Source: Kribbella soli (GTDB lineage: Bacteria; Actinomycetota; Actinomycetes; Propionibacteriales; Kribbellaceae). Taken from it: a stretch of 64,000 nucleotides of DNA. The stretch spans positions 1,054,001-1,118,000 of the forward strand of contig NZ_SJJZ01000003.1 in assembly GCF_004331345.1 (NCBI RefSeq), written 5' to 3'. Numbering within the stretch: the first letter of the stretch is position 1; every line of letters starts with the position of its first letter. Below, piece after piece: positions 39,624-48,046 of this stretch. The translations under genes were made by a program, and so were the position numbers. The notes beneath the pieces were generated by a model. That model did not search any database and was not told where the DNA came from. It was given only the letters and a program-made list of their open reading frames with translations.

Positions 39624-39899
39624 CTACAGGCTGAAGGCTATTGAGCGCAGGATCAGTGCGGCGAGGAAGACGGCTGTGAAGGCCAGGTCGAGTGCCAGGC
39701 CACCTACGCGGACCGGTTTCAGGACTCGTCGTACTCGGCCGATTACCGGCTCTGTCCAGGCGTGGGTCAGGGCGCGGGCTCGGCTTGCCCATTGAGGGCC
39801 GTTTGCCAGGACGCCCGTCCAGTCCAGCACCATTCGTGCGATCAACACCAAAATGAACGCCGTCAGGATGTACCCGACGAGAGCTCCGATGAGGCTCAT
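39624..39899 (-). CDS. YggT family membrane protein
   Basis: 91 aa from ATG at 39899. Two hydrophobic helices (VGYILTAFILVLIARMVLDW; LALDLAFTAVFLAALILRSI) flanking a loop WTEPVIGRVRRVLKP, matching the YggT repeat family (PF02325). Usually one such gene sits next to sepF in the cell-division cluster; this copy is elsewhere and alone. Role in osmotic or envelope homeostasis is suspected for the family. Confidence 0.88.
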   Translation of the reverse strand: MSLIGALVGYILTAFILVLIARMVLDWTGVLANGPQWASRARALTHAWTEPVIGRVRRVLKPVRVGGLALDLAFTAVFLAALILRSIAFSL

Positions 39900-40013
39900 G
39901 ACCAACTCCTCCGTGACCGCCGCGCTGACCGTCTTATCAGTGTGAACGCTGCAGGCCACGGAGGAATGTCCCCAGCGCCGTCTTCTTAGCGGACTATCAG
40001 GTCGGAGACCGGT

Positions 40014-40048
40014 GGGGTTGCCCCTTCGGAGTTCGGAGGGGCAACCCC
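40014..40048 (-). terminator. Strong terminator of the subtilisin gene
   Basis: GGGGTTGCCCCT (40014-40025) pairs perfectly with AGGGGCAACCCC (40037-40048), 11-nt loop, 10 bp past the stop of the minus-strand protease gene. Confidence 0.88.
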
Positions 40049-40058
40049 AGTGGGTGGG

Positions 40059-41756
40059 TTAGTGGCGGGTGACCGCGGCGTAGGCGTCGACTATGCCGTG
40101 GCCGTAGAAGCCGTTGAAGTCTCGCGTTCCCTCGCAGAGGGCGTTGAACTCTTCGGAGCGGCCTTCGTTGATGTAGGTCTGTAGTGGCGGGTTCGGGCAG
40201 GCGCGGGGCTGCGCCGTGTTCATCAGGATCCGGCCGACCTTGTCCGGGTCCATCCCGAAGTCGCCGTGGCTCTTCTTACCGAACTGGCTGACGATCAGTG
40301 CGGCCACGCCGGTGGCGTGCGGTGATGCCATCGATGTGCCTTGGAGCACGTAGTAGTACCCGCACTTGGTGAAGTCCGTGACGCCGGCCGGGCACTGCTT
40401 CTGCGCTCCTGCCGTGACGCCGGCAGGGGTGATGTTTCCGGCCGCGTCGACCAGTCCGGCGACCTGCAGCGTGTTGACCGGGTACGTCGACAGGATCAGG
40501 TTCTCGTTCGTCCGGTGCTGCGGCGTACCGAAGTAGTCGCGGAACCAGCCGCCGGGCGCCGAGACCTCGGTCTGCTCAACGCCGTAGTTGGAGTAGTCGG
40601 CCTTCGTCGTCGACGGACCGAGCGCCGAAACACCGATCACGTGCGGGCCCTCGACCGGCAGATCAACGCAGGTCGCGTTGTCGATCGGCCGCGGGTACGC
40701 CGTGTTCACCGGGAAGTCGGGGCTGCTGATGTCTGTTCGTGGCTTCCCGAGATCCTCGTGGTTGTTGCCGAGCGAGCCGACGAGCGTGACGCCGTGGTTG
40801 TGCGCGTAGTTCAACGCCCGGTTCATCGTCCGGATGATGACGCGCTGCTCAGCCTGCGCCTCGGGGCTGTCGGCCGGGTTGGCGGTGCAGTTGTACAGCC
40901 ACGGGTCGACGTAGAACGACATGTTGACGACATCGAGTCCGACGTCACCGGCGTACGTGAGTGCGTCCGTGACCGGGCCGAGGAACAGGTAGCCGCTGTC
41001 CTGGCCGCCGCGAATCTCCACCAGCGTCACGTTCGGCGCGACGCCGGAGACGCCGGTGCCGTTGGCCGCGGCACCGATCGTGCCGGCCACGTGGGTGCCG
41101 TGACCGCTGTCGTCCCAGCCGACCGGGTCGACACAGCCGCGGAACTCGCACACACCGTCGATCTCCGGGATGTCCGGCGCGAAGTTGCGGGACAACTTCC
41201 AGTCGAAGTTCGGCGCGATGTCCGGGTTGCGGGCATCGATGCCTGAGTCGAGTACGCCGACCTTGACCGACTTCTTGCCCGGCTGGACCGTCCGCGCCAG
41301 ATCGGAGCGAACCATCTTCAGACCCCACAGTTGCGCGTCGAGTGGGTCCATCCCGACCGTCTTCTTGGCCGCCGCTGCTCCGGCCTTGCTGGTCCCGCCG
41401 TTCTCACTCTCGACGTTGAGTGGCTTCTGCTGCGGCACGGTGCCGATCGGCCGGCTGCGGGCCGCGCCCTCGACCGCGCTCGACGCGGACACGCGGCTGA
41501 CGAATCCCGTCGCGGCCGCGCGCACGGTCAGCGTGCCCAGGTTCGCGTTTTCCTTGACCACTTCACCGCCGGCGGCCTTGACCGCCGCGATGGCCTGGTT
41601 ACGGTCCGCGCCCACCTCGAGCAGGACCAGGTATTCGGTGTCTCCTCCGGCAACGCTCGTAGCCCCGGCGCCGGCTGTGACCGGTACCGCGAGCGTGGCA
41701 GCGACCAGAGCGATAGCCCCGGTCACCGCCATCAGACTTCTCCGGACGTCCCTCAT
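40059..41756 (-). CDS. Secreted S8 serine peptidase (subtilisin family)
   Basis: 565 aa from ATG at 41756 (GGGGAGGGG upstream). Signal peptide about 1-30, an inhibitor-I9-like propeptide about 40-100 (EYLVLLEVGADRNQAIAAVK), then the subtilase domain with Asp170 (GVLDSGID), His219 (DSGHGTHVAG) and Ser475 (GTSMASPH). Extra cysteines (CEFRGC, CTANP, CVDLP) suggest disulfides. The enzyme should be exported and self-activated. Monocistronic, with its own terminator. Confidence 0.95.
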   Translation of the reverse strand: MRDVRRSLMAVTGAIALVAATLAVPVTAGAGATSVAGGDTEYLVLLEVGADRNQAIAAVKAAGGEVVKENANLGTLTVRAAATGFVSRVSASSAVEGAARSRPIGTVPQQKPLNVESENGGTSKAGAAAAKKTVGMDPLDAQLWGLKMVRSDLARTVQPGKKSVKVGVLDSGIDARNPDIAPNFDWKLSRNFAPDIPEIDGVCEFRGCVDPVGWDDSGHGTHVAGTIGAAANGTGVSGVAPNVTLVEIRGGQDSGYLFLGPVTDALTYAGDVGLDVVNMSFYVDPWLYNCTANPADSPEAQAEQRVIIRTMNRALNYAHNHGVTLVGSLGNNHEDLGKPRTDISSPDFPVNTAYPRPIDNATCVDLPVEGPHVIGVSALGPSTTKADYSNYGVEQTEVSAPGGWFRDYFGTPQHRTNENLILSTYPVNTLQVAGLVDAAGNITPAGVTAGAQKQCPAGVTDFTKCGYYYVLQGTSMASPHATGVAALIVSQFGKKSHGDFGMDPDKVGRILMNTAQPRACPNPPLQTYINEGRSEEFNALCEGTRDFNGFYGHGIVDAYAAVTRH

Positions 41757-41917
41757 TGGTGGATCCCCTCCCCTGGAGAATGTTGTGACGGGCCTCACAG
41801 TAGGTCGGAGCGCCGCAACCGAGAAGGGGACGACGTTGTCAGTTCCCGAAGCAAAAGCGCACCGCCGGGTGCGGCATGCTGGGCTGCCTCACGATCAGCG
41901 TCGACGAAGGGGTGGTC

Positions 41918-42454
41918 ATGGACTGGAAGGATCTGCCGATCGATCACTGCCCGCGGGGTGACGAGGTGGAGATGTTGCAGTTCGCCTTGGACCGGGTGCG
42001 GCAGCAGTTCGCGTGGAAGACCGGCGGCCTCACCGCCGAGCAACTCCGGCAGACGCATCCACCGTCGACGATGACGCTGGCGGGACTGATCAAGCACATG
42101 GCCTTCGTGGAGGACGGCTTCACCGGGCGGGCGGCCAAGCAGCCGCTCGCTCCGCCGTGGGACACGCGCAGTTGGGTCGAGAACGACCGCTGGGTTTGGG
42201 AATCCGCGGTCACCGACGATCCGGACGAGCTGTACACGCTCTGGTACGCCGCTGCCGCGCGCTCCCGCGCCGCCTGGCAACAGCTGAGCGCGGACGGCGG
42301 CCTCGACGCCTTGATCGAGGACCCGGATCCGGCCTGGACCTCGAACCGCCGGCGCATCGCGTTCGACCTGCTCGAGGAGTACCTCAAGCACACTGGCCAT
42401 GCCGATGTCCTGCGCGAGGCCGTCGACGGTGTGACGGGAAACGATCCTGACTGA
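41918..42454 (+). CDS. DinB/DUF664 family protein
   Basis: 178 aa from ATG at 41918 (GAAGGGG upstream; GTG at 41912 possible). DUF664 four-helix pattern: MTLAGLIKHMAFVEDGFTGR with His on helix 2, WYAAAARSRAAW on helix 3, and RRIAFDLLEEYLKHTGHADV with the HTGHADVLRE metal ligands. Possible mycothiol- or bacillithiol-type transferase; reaction unknown. Upstream of a kinase-fold gene with only 13 bp between. Confidence 0.87.
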   Translation: MDWKDLPIDHCPRGDEVEMLQFALDRVRQQFAWKTGGLTAEQLRQTHPPSTMTLAGLIKHMAFVEDGFTGRAAKQPLAPPWDTRSWVENDRWVWESAVTDDPDELYTLWYAAAARSRAAWQQLSADGGLDALIEDPDPAWTSNRRRIAFDLLEEYLKHTGHADVLREAVDGVTGNDPD

Positions 42455-42467
42455 CATCGCGGGCGCC

Positions 42468-43454
42468 TTGCGGGATTCGTACGGCGTCCACGCGGCCGAA
42501 CTGCACCGGATCCCCGCCGGCACCAACACCATCAACTACCGCGTCGTCGCCGAGAACGGCCGGCGGTGGTTCGCCAAGCTCTACCGTGGCGACTTCGAGC
42601 GCGAACGCGCGGCGATCGAACTGACGGAGTTCGCCCGCGACGGCAAGGTCCCCGTACCGGCGGTACGGCGAACGCTCGATGGCGACGTGATCTGCCAACG
42701 GGTGCCGATGTCGTTGTGGGAGTTCGTCGACGGCGAGACGGCCGAGGGCGGGATCACCGGTGCTCGCTGGCAGGCGGTCGGCACCGTGCTGGGCAGACTG
42801 CATCGACGGTTGGCCGAGCATCCGGCCGCGACGCCGACGAGGCAACCCGCCGTCGGCGTGCGCGATGTCAGCAAGGCGCCGCGGTCCTTCGACCGGGTGA
42901 TCGACGGGTATGCGAGCCGAGCGCAACTCAACCCCTTCGAGCAATGGGCCTGGGAGGCGGCCAAGGAGCGCCGGGGACTGCTCGAGCGGGCTGGCTCGAT
43001 CCTGGCGGAACTGCCGGACCTGACGGTGCAGATCGTTCATGGTGATCTCGCCTCTCCGAATCTGATGCTGCGCGACGACGAGGTCGCCGCCGTGATCGAC
43101 TTCCAGCCGCCGAGCCCGCGGTTCATCGCGTGGGAGATCGCCCGGATCGGATGCGACCCGCGCACCGTGATGCTCGGCGATGACTGGATCGACGGGCTCG
43201 CCGACCTACTGCTCGCCTACCGCGACGAACATCCCGCCGCGCATGTCGACGACCTCGTGTCCTCGGTCGCCACGGGATGCGCGTACACGCTCGCCTCGAC
43301 GTACCCGCTCGCCGAGCCGCTCGACGATCCAGGCGCCGTCACTCCGTCTCTCGAGCTCTACGCCCGGGCGCGTCACGAGACCGCGCTCGTGCTGCTCGAG
43401 CGGCTCCCCGACGTACAGGAAAGGTTGCGGGGGCGGCTCAGACCGAGACCTTGA
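42468..43454 (+). CDS. Aminoglycoside phosphotransferase/homoserine-kinase-II family protein
   Basis: 328 aa with TTG start at 42468; an in-frame CTG at 42447 is another possibility. Kinase-like fold: N-lobe GTNTINYRVVAENGRRWFAKLY (ATP lysine), C-lobe VQIVHGDLASPNLMLRD (Brenner motif) and AAVIDFQPPS (metal Asp). Phosphorylates a small hydroxyl substrate such as a sugar, choline-like alcohol or drug; not predictable. Downstream of the DinB gene, probably co-transcribed. Its 3' end overlaps the monooxygenase gene by 17 bp. Confidence 0.83.
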   Translation: MRDSYGVHAAELHRIPAGTNTINYRVVAENGRRWFAKLYRGDFERERAAIELTEFARDGKVPVPAVRRTLDGDVICQRVPMSLWEFVDGETAEGGITGARWQAVGTVLGRLHRRLAEHPAATPTRQPAVGVRDVSKAPRSFDRVIDGYASRAQLNPFEQWAWEAAKERRGLLERAGSILAELPDLTVQIVHGDLASPNLMLRDDEVAAVIDFQPPSPRFIAWEIARIGCDPRTVMLGDDWIDGLADLLLAYRDEHPAAHVDDLVSSVATGCAYTLASTYPLAEPLDDPGAVTPSLELYARARHETALVLLERLPDVQERLRGRLRPRP

Positions 43455-44550
43455 ACATGCGCTCGGCGTTGTGCAGGGACTCGGTCACGATGGGCTGGGA
43501 GTTGGCGATCACCTCCTGCTGGTACGTGACGAGGTCCTTGTCCGACGTCAGCGCGCGGGTCAGTCGCGCGGCGTCCCATAGGGCGGTGTTGGCACCGGCG
43601 CCCGCGGCCGGGGTCATCGGGTGTACGGCGTCGCCGAGCAGGGTCACGCGCGATGATGACCAGGACGGAACCTTGATGCAGGTCCGCAGCGTGATCGGGA
43701 AGGCCGCGCCGGGCTCCCCCGCATCGACCAACTCGCGGATCGTCGGGTGCCAGTCGGCCACGGACCGCTCCACGATCGCCCACAGCTCCGCCGGGCTCAT
43801 CGCGAAGAGCTCATCGTCGGATGCGCCGAGCACTGGGTTCGTCCCGGTCAGCACCGCCATCAGATAGTCGCCGTACTCCACCGGCGGCTCCCGGAACACC
43901 ACCGGCGCGAACGCCGCACCAAGACCGGACCCGTTGCTCGCGAAGCAGAACCCGCGAAGGAACGCTTCCGGCGCTGTCTCCCGGACGGCCGGAGTCAACG
44001 GCACCTTCCCGTAGATGCAGCGCACCCCGATGTCCAGCACGTCGAGCTCCGGCACCAACTGACCACGCACGCGCGAACCGACACCGTCCGCGCCGACCAG
44101 CACGTCCGCGACCGCGGAAGTCCCGTCCGCAAAGGCGATCTCGACCCCGTCGGGCGTCTCGACGTACGACGCGAACTGCTTGCCGAACTGCAGCACGTCG
44201 TCGAGCCCGGTCATCAACGCGCGACGGAACGCATACCGATCCACCGAGGTCACGGCATCCGGACCGGCCACCGGGTACACCTGCTCGAACTGTGGGTTCA
44301 GCTGGTCGTCGAAGCCCGCCACCAGGTCACCGGGCTGCGTCGCCGTCGCGATCACCCGACGCCGCACCGCGTCCGGCAGCATCGCGGCCAGCGCCTCCTC
44401 GCCGACCGGGCTGATGTGGATCCGGTAGCCCTGCTTGCGGTACTGCGGGGAGGGATCACGCTCGAACACCGTGACGTCCACGCCCACCTTGAGCAACCCC
44501 TGTGCCAGCGCCAGTCCACCGATCCCCGCACCCATGACCGCGACCTTCAT
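43438..44550 (-). CDS. FAD-dependent monooxygenase (aromatic/tetracycline hydroxylase type)
   Basis: 370 aa from ATG at 44550 (GGAG before it; TTG at 44562 is an upstream alternative). FAD motif VAVMGAGIGGLALAQGLLKV, the middle DG motif VLVGADGVGSRVRGQL, and VTLLGDAVHPMTPAAGAGAN (GD motif). Class A flavoprotein hydroxylase fold, which would hydroxylate an aromatic or polyketide with NAD(P)H and O2; in several species such enzymes next to a TetR inactivate drugs. Divergent TetR gene is the likely repressor. Confidence 0.9.
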   Translation of the reverse strand: MKVAVMGAGIGGLALAQGLLKVGVDVTVFERDPSPQYRKQGYRIHISPVGEEALAAMLPDAVRRRVIATATQPGDLVAGFDDQLNPQFEQVYPVAGPDAVTSVDRYAFRRALMTGLDDVLQFGKQFASYVETPDGVEIAFADGTSAVADVLVGADGVGSRVRGQLVPELDVLDIGVRCIYGKVPLTPAVRETAPEAFLRGFCFASNGSGLGAAFAPVVFREPPVEYGDYLMAVLTGTNPVLGASDDELFAMSPAELWAIVERSVADWHPTIRELVDAGEPGAAFPITLRTCIKVPSWSSSRVTLLGDAVHPMTPAAGAGANTALWDAARLTRALTSDKDLVTYQQEVIANSQPIVTESLHNAERMFKVSV

Positions 44551-44560
44551 CTCCGACTCC

Positions 44561-44638
44561 AATCATCCGCTCGGCAAACTTTGTCATCCGTTTGGTTGAT
44601 TAAGTTAGCACGCCGGATGGAAGTCCGCTAGGATGATT
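44561..44638. promoter_or_regulatory. Repeats in the monooxygenase/TetR promoter region
   Basis: TCATCCG occurs at 44563-44569 and 44584-44590, exactly 21 bp (two helical turns) apart. AATCATCC (44561-44568) is mirrored by GGATGATT (44631-44638) at the far end, over the tetR start. Candidate binding sites for the TetR protein. Confidence 0.4.
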
Positions 44639-45244
44639 TTCGTGCGGCGATCACCGGAGCCTGAGCAGCGGCAACGCGACCCCGAGCGCAGCAAGCAGCA
44701 GTTGCTGGACGCGGCGGTGGTCGAGTTCGGCACGCACGGGTTCAGCGGGGCGCGGGTGAGTCAGATCGCCGCCCGCGCAGGCGTCAACAAGCAACTGATC
44801 TCGTACTACTTCGGTGGCAAGGAAGGTCTGTACCGTGCGGTCGCCGAACGCTGGCGGGCCGGCGAGCCGGATCTCACGGCGGACGCGGAGTCCCTCGGTG
44901 AGGTGGTCGGGGCGTATGCGAGTGCCACGATCGCGCAGCCGGACCTGCTCCGGCTGCTCGTCCGTGAAGCGGTCGAGCGGGACACCAGCAACCTGGACCG
45001 GGAGGGTCAGCGCGCCCGGTTCCAGGCGATGGTCGAGGACTTCAAGCGTCGGCAGGCCGACGGTGAACTGGCGCCCGACCTGGATCCGCGGCACACCGCG
45101 CTCGCGCTGTTCGGCCTCGCGGCCGCGCCGGTGGTGTTCCCGCAGATCGCCATGGCGCTGGGCCTGGACGTCGACGGCGAGGGTTTCGCCGCCGAGTACG
45201 CCGACCAGACGGCGAAGCTCGTCTCACACCTGAAGAAACCCTAG
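44633..45244 (+). CDS. TetR family transcriptional regulator
   Basis: 203 aa from ATG at 44633; GTG at 44642 would remove three residues. HTH: LLDAAVVEFGTHGFSGARVS, QIAARAGVNKQLISYYFGGK, the standard TetR N-terminus. C-terminal domain resembles the TetR_C_11/RutR-like type. Divergent from a class A flavin monooxygenase. Its TAG forms CTAG with the dnaG stop. Confidence 0.92.
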   Translation: MIFVRRSPEPEQRQRDPERSKQQLLDAAVVEFGTHGFSGARVSQIAARAGVNKQLISYYFGGKEGLYRAVAERWRAGEPDLTADAESLGEVVGAYASATIAQPDLLRLLVREAVERDTSNLDREGQRARFQAMVEDFKRRQADGELAPDLDPRHTALALFGLAAAPVVFPQIAMALGLDVDGEGFAAEYADQTAKLVSHLKKP

Positions 45245-47157
45245 ATCGCTCCGGAGATGGCGCGGTTGCGGAGTTCGGACTTGTAGGCCTCGAGCGCGAT
45301 GAGTTCGCCGAACATCCGGTTGTACTCGTCCGCGCGTTCGATCGGGTTCGTCCGCTGCAGCTTCGACTTCAGGTCCTGGATGCGGCGCGCGCAGGTCAGC
45401 TCCTGCAGCCGAGCCAGCAACGCGAGCGCGTACGGCTCATCGGGCTCCCGGCCCAACCGCAGCGGATCCACCGCCAGCGCACCGACGACCGCGGTCGCCG
45501 GGTCGTTCCCGATGGCATCCCGTACGGCGACCACCCAGGCCTCACCGGGTGGCGCGGCGGACGGCCCACCGATCTTCGCCATCGCGGCCCGGATCGCTCC
45601 CAGCCAGGGATGGGTGAAGTCGTGGTCGTCGAGCTCGTCGAACGCGACCCCGACCAGCGACGGATGCTGCATCGCGACCTTCAGCACATCCCACTCGATC
45701 ACGAACCGCTGGTCCCGCGGCGACGGAATATCCACCCGCGGCCGAGCGGGCTCAACGGTCCCAGCCGCGTGCGCGGTGTGCGCCTGCGCTTGTCCGTGTG
45801 CCTGCCCAGAAGTCGAATTCTGCCGGGAAGCAGCCTTGTAGACCTCGGAGCGGACCTGGTCCTCGTCCATCCCGAGATGCCCGGCGAGCTCGCGCGTGAA
45901 CGCGTCCACCTTCGACCGGTCACGGATGCTGATCACCAGCCGCGCCGCATCCCGCAGCGCGTCGATCCGGGTGTCGGCCCGGTCCAGGTCGTACTTGGAC
46001 AGCACGTTCCCCAGCACGAACCGGTACAGCGGGACGCGCCGCCCGATCAGCTCCCGGACCGCGGCGTCCCCCTTCTGCAGCCGCAGGTCGCACGGGTCCA
46101 GTCCGTCCGGCTCGACCGCGACGTACGTCTGCGCGGCGAACGCCTGGTCGCCTTCGAAGGCCTTGACCGCGGCGCGCTGACCGGCCGCGTCGCCGTCGAA
46201 GGTGAAGATCACCTCGCCGCGGAACTGGTCGTGGTCGAGCAACAGCTGCCGCAGCACGCGCGCGTGGTCGTCGCCGAACGACGTACCGCAGGTGGCGACC
46301 GCGGTCTGCACGCCCGCGAGATGACAGGCCATCACGTCGGTGTAGCCCTCGACGACCACCGCCTGCCGGCCCTTCGCGATCTCCCGGCGGGCGAGGTCCA
46401 CGCCGTACAGGACCTTGGACTTCTTGTAGATCGGCGTCTCGGGGGTGTTCAGGTACTTCGCTTCGATCCGGTCGTCGTCGAACAGCCGGCGCGCGCCGAA
46501 CCCGATCACGTCGGACGACGCGTCCCGGATCGGCCACATCAGCCGGCCGCGGAACCGGTCGTACAGCCCGCGCTGCCCGTCGGCGACCAGGCCGGACGCG
46601 ACCAGCTCGGCGTTCGTGAAGCCACGACCGCGGAGGTGGCTGGTGAGCGCCTCGCCGCCGCGCGGCGAGAACCCGACCCCGAACTGCACCGCGGCGTCCT
46701 TGTCGAAGCCGCGCTTGTCCAGGAACTGCCGCCCGATCGACGCCTCGGCCGCGCCGAACAGGTTGTCGACGAAGAACTCGGCCGCGACCTTGTGCGCCTC
46801 CACGAGCCGCGGCCGCTGGTTACCCGGACCGCGCTGCACCGGCGCCCCGGAGTCCTCGTAGCGCAGCTGGATGCCGACCTTCGCGGCCAGCGTCTCGACC
46901 GCCTCGGAGAAGGTGATCTGGTCGACCTTCTGGATGAAGTCGATGACGTCGCCGCCCTCTTGGCAGCCGAAGCAGTAGAAGAAACCGCGGGACGGGGTGA
47001 CGTTGAACGACGGCGACTTCTCGTCATGGAACGGGCAGAGGCCCTTCAGGTTGCCCCCGCCGGCGTTCTTCAAGGTCACGTACGAGCCGACGACGTCGTC
47101 GATCCGGGCGCGCTCGCGCACCAGCGCGATGTCCTCTTCCTTGATCCGGCCTGCCAC
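45241..47157 (-). CDS. dnaG: DNA primase
   Basis: 638 aa with GTG start at 47157. Zinc finger CPFH...CFGC (about 40-65), RNA-polymerase core with VVVEGYTDVMA and IFTFDGDAAGQRAA (Toprim acidic residues), a Gln/His-rich linker about 450-470, and a C-terminal helicase-interacting domain. Makes RNA primers for the lagging strand. In many actinobacteria dnaG adjoins dgt; here dgt is 4 kb away behind a PD40 gene, a reductase and a sialidase. Confidence 0.98.
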   Translation of the reverse strand: MAGRIKEEDIALVRERARIDDVVGSYVTLKNAGGGNLKGLCPFHDEKSPSFNVTPSRGFFYCFGCQEGGDVIDFIQKVDQITFSEAVETLAAKVGIQLRYEDSGAPVQRGPGNQRPRLVEAHKVAAEFFVDNLFGAAEASIGRQFLDKRGFDKDAAVQFGVGFSPRGGEALTSHLRGRGFTNAELVASGLVADGQRGLYDRFRGRLMWPIRDASSDVIGFGARRLFDDDRIEAKYLNTPETPIYKKSKVLYGVDLARREIAKGRQAVVVEGYTDVMACHLAGVQTAVATCGTSFGDDHARVLRQLLLDHDQFRGEVIFTFDGDAAGQRAAVKAFEGDQAFAAQTYVAVEPDGLDPCDLRLQKGDAAVRELIGRRVPLYRFVLGNVLSKYDLDRADTRIDALRDAARLVISIRDRSKVDAFTRELAGHLGMDEDQVRSEVYKAASRQNSTSGQAHGQAQAHTAHAAGTVEPARPRVDIPSPRDQRFVIEWDVLKVAMQHPSLVGVAFDELDDHDFTHPWLGAIRAAMAKIGGPSAAPPGEAWVVAVRDAIGNDPATAVVGALAVDPLRLGREPDEPYALALLARLQELTCARRIQDLKSKLQRTNPIERADEYNRMFGELIALEAYKSELRNRAISGAI

Positions 47158-47197
47158 CCCGCGAGTCTAGCCGGGCGGATCACGTAGGTTTGCGGGT

Positions 47198-48046
47198 ATG
47201 CCACGTACTCTTCGCCCAGGTCAGCGGTCCGAGCTGTACGTCGTCGACGTCGCGACCAATACCCACCGGCTGGTGTTCGGCTCGGACGAGGTCCTGTTCG
47301 AGGCGCCGAACTGGCTCCCCGACGGGACTCTGGTTGTCAACGGCAACGGGCTGCTGTTCCGGGTGACGGACGCACTCGAGGAGATCGAGCTCGGCGGCGT
47401 ACCGGCGATCAACAACGACCATGTGGTGAGTCCGGACGGGCGGACGGTCTACGTGTCGGCGGCCGACGGCCACGTGTACGCCGTACCGATCGAGGGCGGA
47501 CCTGGACGCCGGGTGACGAACGATCGCGGACCGGGCTTCCACCACTACCTGCACGGAGTGTCGCCGGACGGTACGACGCTCGCATACATCGGGCTGGAGT
47601 GGGTCGGCGACCAGCGGATCACCAACGTGTGGACGATCCCCGCCGCGGGCGGCGCCGACACGAAGGTGACCGACGACGACTTCGCCGACGATGGATCGGA
47701 GTACGGTCCGGACGGCGCCTCGATCTACTTCAACTCGGAGCGCGCCGGTCAGGCACAGCTGTTCCGGATCCGGGTCGCCGACCGACACGTGGAGCAGTTG
47801 ACCGACGACGAGCGGGTGAACTGGTTCCCGCACCCCGCCCCGGACGGCTCGGCCATCGCGTATGTCAGCTTCCCGCCCGGCACCGAAGGACATCCGGCCG
47901 ATATCGACGACGTCCGCCTGAGACTGCTCCTGAAGGACGGCGAGATCCGCGAACTCATCACGCTGTTCGGCGGCCAGGGCACGATGAACGTCCCGAGCTG
48001 GTCGCCGGACAGCGCGTCCTTCGCTTACGTCACGTACCCGCTCTAG
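47198..48046 (+). CDS. TolB-like PD40 beta-propeller protein
   Basis: 282 aa, divergent from dnaG with 40 bp between. Repeats of the PD40 kind: WLPDGTLVVNGNGLLFRV, VVSPDGRTVYVSAADGHVYA, GVSPDGTTLAYIGLEW, YGPDGASIYFNSERAGQAQL, HPAPDGSAIAYVSF, WSPDSASFAYV. No signal peptide. Likely an intracellular binding or sensor propeller; similar proteins are annotated as biopolymer transporter Tol. Ends in CTAG shared with the reductase gene. Confidence 0.85.
   Translation: MPRTLRPGQRSELYVVDVATNTHRLVFGSDEVLFEAPNWLPDGTLVVNGNGLLFRVTDALEEIELGGVPAINNDHVVSPDGRTVYVSAADGHVYAVPIEGGPGRRVTNDRGPGFHHYLHGVSPDGTTLAYIGLEWVGDQRITNVWTIPAAGGADTKVTDDDFADDGSEYGPDGASIYFNSERAGQAQLFRIRVADRHVEQLTDDERVNWFPHPAPDGSAIAYVSFPPGTEGHPADIDDVRLRLLLKDGEIRELITLFGGQGTMNVPSWSPDSASFAYVTYPL

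Noticed and set aside
45610..47187. 525-codon frame antisense to dnaG
   Set aside because: Shadow of a certain gene; no protein-like pattern.
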